Assembly: GCA_013791745.1 (NCBI GenBank)
Contig: VMTH01000169.1
Coordinates: 1 to 40,195 of the forward strand
Source: Candidatus Omnitrophota bacterium
GTDB lineage: Bacteria > CG03
Direction: 5' to 3'
Length of the DNA stretch: 40,195 nt
A program made the position numbers and the translations under genes. How positions within the stretch are numbered: the stretch's first letter is position 1; the number at the start of each line of letters is the position of its first letter. Under the pieces are notes generated by a model that had not been told where the DNA came from, did not search any database, and saw nothing but the letters and a program-made list of their open reading frames with translations. This document shows, one piece after another, positions 7,155 through 16,036 of this stretch.

Positions 7155-8102
7155 ATGAAAAAGAATCAGAATCTCGCTGTTTTTTCAGGCGGTTCAAATC
7201 CCGTTCTTGCGGCCCATATCTGCGAATACCTGAATATCGCCGCCGGCAAAATCGACATCAGCTCTTTCCAGGACGGGGAATGCTCTGTAAAAATAGGAGA
7301 TAACGTCCGCGGGAAAGATGTTTTCATTATTCAGGGCACCTGCCCGCCGGTCAACGATAACCTGATGATACTTCTGACGATCATAGACGCGTTGAGAAGG
7401 GCTTCCGCCAAAAGAATAACCGCCGTGATGCCTTATTACGGTTACGCGCGGCAGGACAGAAAGGTCGAGCCGAGGGTGCCGATAACGGCTAAGCTCGTGG
7501 CCAATCTTCTTACGGCATCCGGCGCGGACAGAATACTGAGCCTTGAACTGCATGCGGGACAGATACAGGGATTCTTTGACATTCCCGTCGACAACCTGTA
7601 CCCGTCAGTTGTCTTCGTCGAACAGATAAAAAAAATGGGATTAAAAAACAGCATTGTCGTCTCGCCCGACGCCGGCGGCGTAGACAGAGCGCGGGCGCTG
7701 GCAAAGCACATAAAAGCCGACCTGGCCATCGTTGACAAGCGGCGGCCGGGGCCGAATAAGGCCAAGATCCTCAATATCATAGGCGATGTCAGGGGGAAAA
7801 ACTGTTTGATCTACGACGATATCATAGACACCGCCGGTACCGCCGCGGGCGTGGCGGAGGCGCTCAAAAAAAATGGCGCGGAAAAAATATATCTTCTCGG
7901 ATGCCACGCCGTCCTTTCGGGCAATGCCGTGGCCAAACTGGAAAAAGCGCCCCTGGAAAAAGTCATTGTCACCAATTCCATTCCCCTTAAAAAATCGTCA
8001 AAAAAAATAGAGCTCCTTTCGGTGGGAAAACTTTTCGCGCAGGCGATCAACTGCATACACAATGAGACATCACTGTCGAACCTCTTTAAGCTGAAAAAGT
8101 AA
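7155..8102 (+). CDS. prs: Ribose-phosphate pyrophosphokinase (PRPP synthetase)
   Basis: 315 residues, the usual length. It makes PRPP from ribose-5-phosphate and ATP for nucleotide, histidine and NAD synthesis. Family motifs run in order: FQDGECSVKIGDNVRGKDVFI, VMPYYGYARQDRK, SLELHAGQIQGFF, VVSPDAGGVDRAR, and the PRPP-binding loop YDDIIDTAGTAAG. ATG 7155 is preceded by AAGGAG at 7141-7146. The pairing of glmU-type and prs genes is common in bacteria. HisG, a PRPP user, is encoded on the opposite strand in this window. Confidence 0.97.
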   Translation: MKKNQNLAVFSGGSNPVLAAHICEYLNIAAGKIDISSFQDGECSVKIGDNVRGKDVFIIQGTCPPVNDNLMILLTIIDALRRASAKRITAVMPYYGYARQDRKVEPRVPITAKLVANLLTASGADRILSLELHAGQIQGFFDIPVDNLYPSVVFVEQIKKMGLKNSIVVSPDAGGVDRARALAKHIKADLAIVDKRRPGPNKAKILNIIGDVRGKNCLIYDDIIDTAGTAAGVAEALKKNGAEKIYLLGCHAVLSGNAVAKLEKAPLEKVIVTNSIPLKKSSKKIELLSVGKLFAQAINCIHNETSLSNLFKLKK

Positions 8103-8110
8103 ATTACCCT

Positions 8111-10210
8111 ATGGTAAAACGTCGGGAAAAGAAAGATTTCGGTTGGTGGCAGGCAGCGGTATTCACCTTATGGGGGATTATAGTTACTGTGAAGTTTTTT
8201 CCGTGGCATATCGGCATAATCTCAAATCTTTCACGGCTGCTGACCTTCAGCGATAAAATTTCCGGAGCCCCCGTGCCGGGAATTTTTTCCGCTTTTTTCC
8301 GCCATTTTCTAACCATCGCCGCAGCACTCGGTGTAATAACAGCCGGATATGGTTTCGGGAAGTTTTTATTTCAAAAATTCCTCAAAAATTTTAAGGAGCC
8401 GAATATGTTCTTATATCACTTCGGATTCGGCCAGGGAGCTCTCATTCTCGCACTGCTTTCCGCCGGTTATACGGGTCTATTTTATCCGGGCGTGATTTAC
8501 AGCATCCTTCTGACCGGGCTGTTCCTGTGTTTTCGATCAAAAAATGAAATACATTTCAGCGGCGCAACCAATGGGAAATTTTCTCTTTTTGAAAAAATGC
8601 TTTTTCTGGTCTTTGTATCCACCGCAGTCGTGAATCTGATAGGAGCGTTGACCCCCGAAACTTATTACGATTCCCTTGTTTACCATCTAGCCATACCGAA
8701 ATGGTGGCTGCAAAATCATAAGATCTCCGTTATCCCCTTTATCAATCAATCCTATTATCCCCTGAATATGGAAACGCTTTTCGCGGCGGTGATGTCTTTC
8801 TCAAATTCTTCCGGCGCGAAGATGATAAACTGGTTTTTCGCCATCGCCACCGGCGGTATGATTTATGAAACAGCTTTTTTACTGACAAAAAAACGGGGCA
8901 TCTCCCTTTTTTCGGCCATGATCTATTATACGACACCCCTCCTGATGATGCAGACATGGAGAACCGGAAACGAAATAGGCCAGGGCTTCTGGGAAATCCT
9001 GATGATATTCACGCTGATCAAATATCTAAAAAACCAAAACCGCCTTCTTCTGGCTCTTTCGGGCGCGGCCATGGGACTTTCCCTCGGCGCCAAACATCCC
9101 GCGGCAATATCTCTCCTTTCTGTTTCGGCGGCTTTCTGGTTATGGCATATCCTGAAAATCAAAATGCCGTTAAAATCAACCTTAAAAAACCACGCTATAT
9201 TCCTGGCTTTTGCAATATTAACATCGGGACCGTGGTACATAAGAACCTTTATCGCTACCGGCAATCCCCTTTTCCCTCAATTCGCGGGAAAAATTTCCGA
9301 TTTCCGGGGCGACCTGCGCGAAAATTTCGAAACCTTCACAACGGATCAGCCGCCCATAACACAGCCCGGGAAGATTGTAACGGCCTTATGGGATGTCACT
9401 ATGGGAAAATATCAGGGTTCTTTCCCCGGAGCCGTTTATCTTATCCTGGCCATACTTATTTTTTTGAAAGCGCCCTTGAGCAAGCGCTCGCAATTCCTTC
9501 TCCTTTATCTCATCCCCTACACTTTTCTATGGGTAACCGTGGGGGGAACTTATTTGAGGAGATTCCTTCCCGGCCTGACTTCTGTTTCTGTCCTTCTGGG
9601 AACATACCTCGCCATTGTTGACGACAGCAGAGGCGGCCTTAAAAATTTCGCGAAAACTTTCCTGCTCTTACTCATGGCATTCAATGTTTATCTTGCATTG
9701 GCGATGGTGGTCAAGGGGCACGGGGCCTTGAATTTCGTGATGGGGCAGGAAGATAAATACACTTATATCCGGCGGCCACGCATGGCTCATCCTAAATACG
9801 CGGGTGAAATTTTCCGCTATATCAACACAGCGCTTCCGGAAGATGCTGTGATACTTTTTGTGTCCGAGACAAGGCCCTTCTATGCGGAAAGGAACTATAT
9901 ATGGGGCACCGCGGTTCTGGGCAAGAATCCCATAGTTGAATGGGCGAATGATAGTGAAAATACCGAGGATTTCTACACAAAACTTAAGGACAAAAAAGTC
10001 TCTCACATTTTTTTCTCCCGGAGCGAAGAGTCCCGGCTGAAAGGATATAATATGTTCTACTGGTCAAAAAAAGGCGAGCAAATTTTCAAAAATTTTTGGG
10101 AGCGCTACATAACGCTTGAGTATCAGTCGGATTACTCATATCTTTACAAAATCACGGAAGAAAAACATATCACACCGCAAAATCCGCTGATGGATGCCGA
10201 AAATGATTAA
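8111..10210 (+). CDS. Membrane glycosyltransferase of GT-C (GT39/ArnT-like) type
   Basis: 699 residues with about 12 hydrophobic segments between residues 14 and 560, followed by a soluble C-terminal domain. The first large loop has TPETYYDSLVYHLAIPKWWL followed by SYYPLNMETLF, the arrangement seen in polyprenyl-phosphate-dependent GT-C transferases ('..DaL.YHla.Pk.yl...fPplmemly'), with an acidic Glu/Asp pair at the expected catalytic position. Such enzymes transfer a sugar from a lipid-linked donor to a glycan or protein outside the inner membrane; the substrate cannot be read from the sequence. It starts 8 bases after prs without a clear Shine-Dalgarno and overlaps the following methyltransferase gene. 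A lipid A or surface-glycan modification role is plausible. Confidence 0.75.
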   Translation: MVKRREKKDFGWWQAAVFTLWGIIVTVKFFPWHIGIISNLSRLLTFSDKISGAPVPGIFSAFFRHFLTIAAALGVITAGYGFGKFLFQKFLKNFKEPNMFLYHFGFGQGALILALLSAGYTGLFYPGVIYSILLTGLFLCFRSKNEIHFSGATNGKFSLFEKMLFLVFVSTAVVNLIGALTPETYYDSLVYHLAIPKWWLQNHKISVIPFINQSYYPLNMETLFAAVMSFSNSSGAKMINWFFAIATGGMIYETAFLLTKKRGISLFSAMIYYTTPLLMMQTWRTGNEIGQGFWEILMIFTLIKYLKNQNRLLLALSGAAMGLSLGAKHPAAISLLSVSAAFWLWHILKIKMPLKSTLKNHAIFLAFAILTSGPWYIRTFIATGNPLFPQFAGKISDFRGDLRENFETFTTDQPPITQPGKIVTALWDVTMGKYQGSFPGAVYLILAILIFLKAPLSKRSQFLLLYLIPYTFLWVTVGGTYLRRFLPGLTSVSVLLGTYLAIVDDSRGGLKNFAKTFLLLLMAFNVYLALAMVVKGHGALNFVMGQEDKYTYIRRPRMAHPKYAGEIFRYINTALPEDAVILFVSETRPFYAERNYIWGTAVLGKNPIVEWANDSENTEDFYTKLKDKKVSHIFFSRSEESRLKGYNMFYWSKKGEQIFKNFWERYITLEYQSDYSYLYKITEEKHITPQNPLMDAEND

Positions 10211-10766
10211 AATCATCAACGGTCAAATATACGGTTCCCCGCCCGACGATCTGAGTTACATAGGGGGGCGCGGCATTCTGGGCAGGCTTATTCTGCCAAT
10301 GACCCGTTTCATGAGATATTCTAATGTAAAAAAATACATCATTCCGTCCGAACGTTTGCTTGACATAGGCTGCGGCGACGCGTATTTTCTGCAAAAAATA
10401 AACTGCCGTGAAAAATACGGCATAGATAAACTTATGGGAGAGGAAATCACGGACAAACTGGATTTTCCTGATAATTATTTTGATTATATTACAATGCTGG
10501 CCGTGATTGAACATGTGAAAAAACCGGATGAGATAATAAGCGAGATCCACAGAGCGCTAAAACCCGGCGGAAAATTCATATTCACAACGCCCAGGAAATC
10601 AGCGGAAAAGCTAATCAGATTATACGCGAAAGATATAGACAGCGAACACGAATCATATTTCGACTATGAAAAAGTTGAAAAACTGGCCGCGGGACTTTTC
10701 CGCATATACGGATTCAACACTTTTATCTTCGGTATGAATCAGGTGTTTGCCTTAGAAAAAATTTAA
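10194..10766 (+). CDS. Class I SAM-dependent methyltransferase
   Basis: 190 residues. Motif I LLDIGCGDAYFL is at about 58-69, the post-region motif LDFPDNYFDYITMLAVIEHV near 89-108 and HRALKPGGKFIFTTP near 117-131; this is the Methyltransf_11 pattern. The substrate is unknown, but the 17-base overlap with the GT-C glycosyltransferase suggests it acts in the same lipid or glycan pathway. Two starts are possible, ATG 10194 and ATG 10203; neither has a strong Shine-Dalgarno, consistent with coupling to the preceding gene. It ends 13 bases before a convergent gene. Confidence 0.85.
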   Translation: MPKMIKIINGQIYGSPPDDLSYIGGRGILGRLILPMTRFMRYSNVKKYIIPSERLLDIGCGDAYFLQKINCREKYGIDKLMGEEITDKLDFPDNYFDYITMLAVIEHVKKPDEIISEIHRALKPGGKFIFTTPRKSAEKLIRLYAKDIDSEHESYFDYEKVEKLAAGLFRIYGFNTFIFGMNQVFALEKI

Positions 10767-10779
10767 CAATTATCCGTTT

Positions 10780-11103
10780 TTACTTTGGCGGCTCTGTACC
10801 CTTGATATCGTCTTCCGCGTTACCCGCCGGTGTTCCATCTGTTTTGGGCGCGTCAACAGGCTTTGAGGCTTCCGACGCGTAATTGAGCTGGGTGTCTGCA
10901 AGGACATTGGCCAGAAACTTCTCTTCTTCCTTGTCCAGATTGCCTTTTGTCTTCTTGTTGAGCATTTCCAGGATATCCACCGACATTTTAGCCTGTACCA
11001 GGTTCCTTTCCGCTTTACCGGTTGAGGGATTTGACATTTTCCCCAGATGCAGCATTACCGACTGCTGGAACATGAGCACCAACGCGAAAAATTCTGAATC
11101 CAT
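10780..11103 (-). CDS. DUF1844 domain protein
   Basis: 107 residues. Residues 1-70 match the DUF1844 pattern: FFALVLMFQQSVMLHLGKM, then the conserved 'dp.tGk...dl..Ak..iDiLemL..KTkGNL...Ee..l...l' region, seen here as TGKAERNLVQAKMSVDILEM and KTKGNLDKEEEKFL. The remainder is a low-complexity Pro/Lys/Glu-rich tail. The function of DUF1844 is unknown. It is the last gene of the minus-strand operon, has a strong GGAGGTG Shine-Dalgarno, and its ATG overlaps the gltX stop by one base. Confidence 0.9.
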   Translation of the reverse strand: MDSEFFALVLMFQQSVMLHLGKMSNPSTGKAERNLVQAKMSVDILEMLNKKTKGNLDKEEEKFLANVLADTQLNYASEASKPVDAPKTDGTPAGNAEDDIKGTEPPK

Positions 11104-12590
11104 TATTCACCTCCAGAGCCGCCGTAACGGCCGACATATCCGCCTATTCTTTTAAGCGCTTCGTTTTTTCCGAGAAAAGCGCACATATGAAAAAGAGACG
11201 GCCCCTTTGACCGGCCGGAAAGCGCCCACCTCAGGGGATGGAAAATATCTTTTGTCTTGATGTCTTCCGCTTTGGCGAAGGCCCTGACTTGTTCCTCTAT
11301 CTTCTCGCCGCTGAAAGGTTCCGCGCTCTCAAGCGCTTTCGCCAGCTTTGCCACGATATGCACCGTATCGGCGGCCCTGCTCTTAACATCGGCGTCGTCT
11401 TCAAAATCACTATCAAACAGGAACCCGATCTTTTCGGGTATTTCCGTGAGTTTCTTTATCTTTTCTTTTTCCATCTCAATCGCGGCCGTGAGCCTCTCTT
11501 CCGGATATTTATCCATACCGGCTTCTTTAATAACAGCCGCGGCGCGGCGCCTGATATCAGCGCCTGAAAGGTTTTTTATGTGCTGGGCGTTGAGCCACAG
11601 AAGTTTATCATTATCGAAAATCGCGGCCGACTGACCGCATCTCGAGAGAGAGAATTCCCTTTCAAGCTCATCCGGAGAAAAAATATTCCGGCTGTCTTTC
11701 GTGGCCCATCCCAGAAGCGCGAGATAATTCACGATCGCCTCCCTGATGAAACCCTCATCGGCGTATTCCAGCAGGGAACGGGCCCCGCTCCTTTTAGATA
11801 ATCTGGAGCCGTCAATATCAAGAATCATTGTAAGGTGCGCGAAACGCGGCACTTCCCAGCCGAGAGCCTCATAAAGCATTATCTGTTTGGGCGTGTTTGA
11901 AATATGATCTTCCCCTCTTATCACATCGCTTATCTTCATCATATGATCGTCAACAACACAGGCAAAATTATATATCGGTAACCCGCCGGAACGCATGATC
12001 ACGAAATCCCCGATCTCATCAGACCGCACGCTGATATCGCCTCTTATGCCGTCGTGAAAACTCACAGTCCGGCCTTCTTCCACCCTGAACCTGATTACCG
12101 GCTCTTTGCCTTCCGCCATAAGCTGACTTATCTGAGCATGACTGAGATCCCGGCATTTTCCCGAATAACCACCCCTGCCCTTCGATTCAAGCTGGGATTT
12201 TCTCTCAGCGGCGAGCTCCTCCTGAGAGCAAAAACAGCGATAGGCTCTTTTCGCGCTCAACAGAGTATCAACAGCCTGAGTGTAAAAATTCCTTCTCTGG
12301 GCCTGAAAATACGGGCCGCAGGGGCCGACCGAGGTCATCTCGTCTTCGCCTTTTTCATTTTTTACAATGAGCGGGCCCTCATCCCATTTGATCCCCATGA
12401 ACTTCAGCCCCTTTATTATAGACCTGACAGACGGCACGGTGGAGCGAGCCTCATCGGTGTCTTCGATCCTGAGGATGAATTTTCCGCCGCGGCCGCGGGC
12501 ATAGAGCCAGTTATACAGCGCGGTGCGCGCGCTGCCTATGTGAAAATACCCCGTAGGCGACGGCGCGAAACGCACTCTTATATCATTCAT
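11103..12590 (-). CDS. gltX: Glutamyl-tRNA synthetase
   Basis: 495 residues, a class I aminoacyl-tRNA synthetase charging tRNA-Glu. The HIGH-type motif is in APSPTGYFHIGSARTALYNW near the N-terminus, and the KMSKS equivalent is RLSKRSGARS. GGLPIYNFACVVDDHMMKISDVIRGEDHISNTPKQ is highly conserved in the family. Whether the enzyme is discriminating or also charges tRNA-Gln cannot be decided without alignment; no GlnRS or GatCAB gene is visible in the window. The start overlaps the hisG stop by 4 bases (ATGA), so the two are co-translated. Confidence 0.97.
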   Translation of the reverse strand: MNDIRVRFAPSPTGYFHIGSARTALYNWLYARGRGGKFILRIEDTDEARSTVPSVRSIIKGLKFMGIKWDEGPLIVKNEKGEDEMTSVGPCGPYFQAQRRNFYTQAVDTLLSAKRAYRCFCSQEELAAERKSQLESKGRGGYSGKCRDLSHAQISQLMAEGKEPVIRFRVEEGRTVSFHDGIRGDISVRSDEIGDFVIMRSGGLPIYNFACVVDDHMMKISDVIRGEDHISNTPKQIMLYEALGWEVPRFAHLTMILDIDGSRLSKRSGARSLLEYADEGFIREAIVNYLALLGWATKDSRNIFSPDELEREFSLSRCGQSAAIFDNDKLLWLNAQHIKNLSGADIRRRAAAVIKEAGMDKYPEERLTAAIEMEKEKIKKLTEIPEKIGFLFDSDFEDDADVKSRAADTVHIVAKLAKALESAEPFSGEKIEEQVRAFAKAEDIKTKDIFHPLRWALSGRSKGPSLFHMCAFLGKNEALKRIGGYVGRYGGSGGE

Positions 12591-13459
12591 CGTATAACTT
12601 TCGTCAGCGGGTACTCTATAATATCGGCGGCTCCGGATTTTTTCAGAAGTGGAATTATGTTTCTGGCCGTCACTTCCATCAGAACAACCTCCATGGCCAT
12701 ACCGCCGCCGAAGGCCAGTGACGATATTGTGGGGTTGCTGTACTTCTTAAGGATCTGCTCAACTTTCTTAACGCATCCGGCGGAAACGTTCATCTTCAAT
12801 CCCACCAGGCCTTCCGCCTTGAGCGCGCCTTTGAGGAGCAGCGCTATGTCTTCCATCTTGGATTTTTTCCAGGAGTCGCTGTACGCGGACGGGGATGATA
12901 TAAATCGCGTGGTGGAAACCATGACCTCATCTATGACCCTCAGGTTGTTTCTTCTGATGGATTCTCCCGTTTCGGTGAGCTCGCATATAGCGTCGGCAAG
13001 CGTGCCGGCCTTGGTCTCGGTAGCGCCCCAGGAAAAATCTATTTTCGCTCTCACCCCTTTCTTCGCGAGCCATTTTTTGAGCACACTCATGAGCTCCGTG
13101 GAAATCCGTTTTCCCGAAAGCTGGGACACTTTCTTGATTTTAGAGTCATTTCTGACGGCTATCACCCATTTGGCGGGGCCGAACGAACTTTTGGAATAAT
13201 TGAGTTCGCATATCTCTTTGACCTTGAGGCCGGATTCCAGTATCCAGTCAAAGCCCGCCAGGCCGCAATCGACTATGCCGTCGGTGATATACTTCGCCAT
13301 TTCCTGCGGGCGTATCAGCAGCACTTCTATCTCATCATCATCGCAGGCGGGGCTGTACGACCTTGTTTTGGCGGAAATATTGAAACCGGCTTTGCCAAAG
13401 AGCGCTATCGTTGAATTTTCCAGGGATCCTTTCGGTATCCCAAGTTTTAATTTTTTCAT
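12587..13459 (-). CDS. hisG: ATP phosphoribosyltransferase, long form
   Basis: 290 residues from ATG 13459; a GTG two codons upstream is part of the GGAGGTG Shine-Dalgarno and is unlikely to be the start. It catalyses the first step of histidine synthesis, PRPP plus ATP. The N-terminus LKLGIPKGSLENSTIALFGKAG and IVDCGLAGFDWILE are HisG motifs. The C-terminal regulatory (HisG_C) part, about residues 210-290, has LKMNVSAGCVKKVEQIL, which marks the long, self-sufficient form that does not need HisZ. It lies between tsaB-rimI and gltX with no other his genes in the window. Confidence 0.95.
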   Translation of the reverse strand: MKKLKLGIPKGSLENSTIALFGKAGFNISAKTRSYSPACDDDEIEVLLIRPQEMAKYITDGIVDCGLAGFDWILESGLKVKEICELNYSKSSFGPAKWVIAVRNDSKIKKVSQLSGKRISTELMSVLKKWLAKKGVRAKIDFSWGATETKAGTLADAICELTETGESIRRNNLRVIDEVMVSTTRFISSPSAYSDSWKKSKMEDIALLLKGALKAEGLVGLKMNVSAGCVKKVEQILKKYSNPTISSLAFGGGMAMEVVLMEVTARNIIPLLKKSGAADIIEYPLTKVIR

Positions 13460-13484
13460 ATTCACCTCCGTTTTATAAAGTGCA

Positions 13485-15557
13485 TTATTGCAGTTTTCGC
13501 TCGTAAATAAAAGCGTCTTCTTTCGGATAGCCGAAATAATCCTTGCGCTCGGCTATTCTGGTAAAACCCGCTTTCTCAAGCAATTTATGCGCGGCTTGCC
13601 CGGAAACGCGGACTTCAAGATAGGCCGATTTGCAGCCCAGGCTTGATGCTTTTTTCAAAATCTCATACAAAAGGCAGCTGCCGACGCCCTTGTTGCACTC
13701 AGCCGGAGCCACAGCAAAATTGATTATGTGCGCTTTTTCCGAAACGACCCAGAACACCGCATATGCCATAAGAGACATCTTGTCACGCCGCTGCCAGCGT
13801 CCGGAAAGCGTGTAAAGTTTTGACACGGGAATAGCCAGTTCCTCCTTGAACATCTGGCGCCGCCAGGGCCTTTCGGAAGAAGCCTCTTCTATATTCATGA
13901 CTTCAGGAAGATCTTTAATACCGAAAGGCCTTACCATATATTCCAGATTCTCAACACTCATTTTTTTCAGCGGATCTACCGGAAGTCTCTTGTCCATCTT
14001 TTTAAATTCGTCAGCTTCAGGCGTTTTATCCTCAGAACTTTCCTGCACGGTGTGATCAGATATTTCTTCCGTTATATCCTCGTCTGCTTTTACAGGAGTT
14101 GGTTCACGGGGGGGCGCTTCCTCTGCGGTTTCTTCCGACGAGGAAGACGGCACGCCCGCGGCTTCAGGCTCAGGCGCGATCACCACGGCGACAGGCGGCT
14201 CTTCAATCTCTTCAGGCGCGGCGTCTAAGTCCGCCGTCTCAAGCGCGGCCTCTTCCGCCAAGGCCCGCTTACGGTTGATCTCTTTGATGCTTTCTTCCAA
14301 CGTCTTTATTTCTTCCTCTTTCCGGCGGCGTTTATCGGAAAGCGCGCCCAGCATCTCTTCTTCTTTCTTTATTCTCTCAAACACTTCTTCAAAACGGGAA
14401 GTGGCGAGCTCGTCGATCTGGCGGCTGTAATTGCCCTTTTCCTCTTTCAGATTCTCCACTTCCTGCCTGAGCTCATCACGCTGCTGGATATAGATCTCCA
14501 CCTCCCTCGGTATCTCAGGCGGAAGTTTTTTAATCTTCTCATATTTCGCCTCCCTCAAGGCCAGCTCCCGCGAGCAATCCCGCAAACGGCTTTTTAAATC
14601 TTCAAGTTTCTTTTCATATTCCTCTATTTTTTTCTCTTTCGCCGCAATTGATTCGGTATATGCCGTTCTTTTGGCGTTGAGTATTGACAGTTCATCCATG
14701 GAAGATGCCAATTCCCCGCGGATAGCGGCGGCCGTCTCTGAGAGCTGAGCGATATCTTCTATCTCCTGCTCCTTCTCCCTTTTTACCTTTTCAAGGTTTT
14801 TGATATCTTCTCTGACCCCTTCTTTTTTTGCCACAAGCTGGGATATTTTGACCATTTCATCCTCCAATTTTTCCTGCCATTTGGCTTCCGCCTGTTTGCG
14901 GCTTATGTATATCGGCACTATTTCCGAAGCCCTCGATGCCGCCTCACCATTTGCCGCCAACACAAGATTATCAACAGCGGCGGAAAGCAGAATCATATTC
15001 TCCAGTATATCCGTAGCTTTGAGCTTTAAAAATTTCAGGTTTTTCTTCTTCAGGATATCTTCATCACGCTGCGATATTCTGCCGCACAAACACAGTTTTC
15101 CGGGGAGCGACAGCGCATAATCAAGCCATTCGTCTATTTCCACGGCGTAAATATCCGCATTGGCGGTGGCGCCGATGACGCCGCCGGGATAAACAGCTCC
15201 GTAGACGAAGCCGTTCCCCGTATCCAGCATAGCGGCCGCCGTTGCACCCGTGGCCGCCGTACCCGCGGCGGCCACATCAAGCGACCTCATGGCTATGAGC
15301 GGGATCCTGAGCTGCTGTGCGAGCACACGAGCGAAAGTGACGCCGACCCTGACGCCGGTAAAGGAACCCGGGCCTATTTCAACAAATATTTTTCTAAACG
15401 TTGAAAGGGGGAACTCGTCTTTCACTTTCGCGAAACATTCAAAGAATCCGTCCAGATCTCGCTTGCCGAAATCCGTGTGATAAAAACTTCGGCGGCTCCC
15501 CATCACAGCGGCGATGGCATACTCGCCCATGGAAGTGCTGACATATAATTCGCTCAT
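13485..15557 (-). CDS. TsaB - coiled coil - RimI fusion protein
   Basis: 690 residues in one uninterrupted frame. Residues 1-225 are TsaB (YeaZ): EIGPGSFTGVRVGVTFARVLA near 60-80 and a C-terminal VPIYISRKQAE. Residues 226-440 are a Lys/Glu-rich coiled coil. Residues 441-535 are an acidic, Pro/Ser-rich linker. Residues 540-690 are a GNAT acetyltransferase of RimI type: VRPFGIKDLPEVMNIEE, RPWRRQMFKEEL, the acetyl-CoA loop NKGVGSCLL and a terminal DYFGYPKEDAFIYERKL. TsaB is the partner of TsaD in t6A synthesis; RimI acetylates ribosomal protein S18. TsaB and RimI genes are often adjacent and sometimes directly fused; a roughly 310-residue coil plus linker between them is unusual. Its start overlaps the tsaE stop (ATGA). 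Confidence 0.92.
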   Translation of the reverse strand: MSELYVSTSMGEYAIAAVMGSRRSFYHTDFGKRDLDGFFECFAKVKDEFPLSTFRKIFVEIGPGSFTGVRVGVTFARVLAQQLRIPLIAMRSLDVAAAGTAATGATAAAMLDTGNGFVYGAVYPGGVIGATANADIYAVEIDEWLDYALSLPGKLCLCGRISQRDEDILKKKNLKFLKLKATDILENMILLSAAVDNLVLAANGEAASRASEIVPIYISRKQAEAKWQEKLEDEMVKISQLVAKKEGVREDIKNLEKVKREKEQEIEDIAQLSETAAAIRGELASSMDELSILNAKRTAYTESIAAKEKKIEEYEKKLEDLKSRLRDCSRELALREAKYEKIKKLPPEIPREVEIYIQQRDELRQEVENLKEEKGNYSRQIDELATSRFEEVFERIKKEEEMLGALSDKRRRKEEEIKTLEESIKEINRKRALAEEAALETADLDAAPEEIEEPPVAVVIAPEPEAAGVPSSSSEETAEEAPPREPTPVKADEDITEEISDHTVQESSEDKTPEADEFKKMDKRLPVDPLKKMSVENLEYMVRPFGIKDLPEVMNIEEASSERPWRRQMFKEELAIPVSKLYTLSGRWQRRDKMSLMAYAVFWVVSEKAHIINFAVAPAECNKGVGSCLLYEILKKASSLGCKSAYLEVRVSGQAAHKLLEKAGFTRIAERKDYFGYPKEDAFIYERKLQ

Positions 15558-16036
15558 TCCGATATTTCCGCTGCGGCGCTCTCAAATATCCGGATCTCTC
15601 TGTTATCTCCGGATAAAGAATTTATTCTGACGAGATAAAAATCCTTAAAAAATTCGAGGCCTGTTTCCGGCCATTCCACTATGAAAACCGCTTGTTCCGC
15701 GAAAAGTTCCTCGATGCCTATGTCAAAAATTTCTCCGCTCTCTTTGATCCTGTAAAAATCCATGTGATACACCGGGGGGGTACCGTCGTATCTGTTGATG
15801 AGCTTGTAACTCGGACTGCTGACATCGGATTCAGAGCCGAAGCAGGAAACAATGCCCCGGGCGAACTCGGTCTTGCCCGACCCCAGATCTCCCGCCAGCA
15901 GAACAACATCGCCGCTTTTAAGCGTAGCGGCAAAACCCGAAGCTATCGCCCTGGTTTCCTCGGGAGAGCCGCTCTCGAACACAGCGCTCTCTTTAAGAGA
16001 AATGCCTGAATCCTTTATAATCCGTTCTGTTCCCAT
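15554..16036 (-). CDS. tsaE: tRNA threonylcarbamoyladenosine synthesis ATPase TsaE
   Basis: 160 residues from ATG 16036 (an in-frame TTG lies one codon upstream). Walker A is LLAGDLGSGKTEFARGIV; SPSYKLINRYDG and YHMDFYRI are the conserved TsaE motifs; the acidic IFDIGIEELF and VEWPE follow. TsaE is the small ATPase that resets the TsaB-TsaD complex in t6A synthesis. The start lies 44 bases inside the thiL gene, and the gene ends in an ATGA overlap with tsaB-rimI, so these three are a translationally coupled unit. Confidence 0.93.
   Translation of the reverse strand: MGTERIIKDSGISLKESAVFESGSPEETRAIASGFAATLKSGDVVLLAGDLGSGKTEFARGIVSCFGSESDVSSPSYKLINRYDGTPPVYHMDFYRIKESGEIFDIGIEELFAEQAVFIVEWPETGLEFFKDFYLVRINSLSGDNREIRIFESAAAEISE

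Noticed and set aside
8956-9621. Plus-strand frame inside the GT-C glycosyltransferase
   Set aside because: Same strand, different frame; the membrane-protein frame has clear family motifs and the other does not.
12054-13199. Long plus-strand open frame opposite gltX and hisG
   Set aside because: It lies wholly antisense to two well-conserved enzymes, has no Shine-Dalgarno and no recognisable domain.
13460-13465. GTG start for hisG
   Set aside because: This GTG is part of the Shine-Dalgarno GGAGGTG itself; ATG 13459 fits better.
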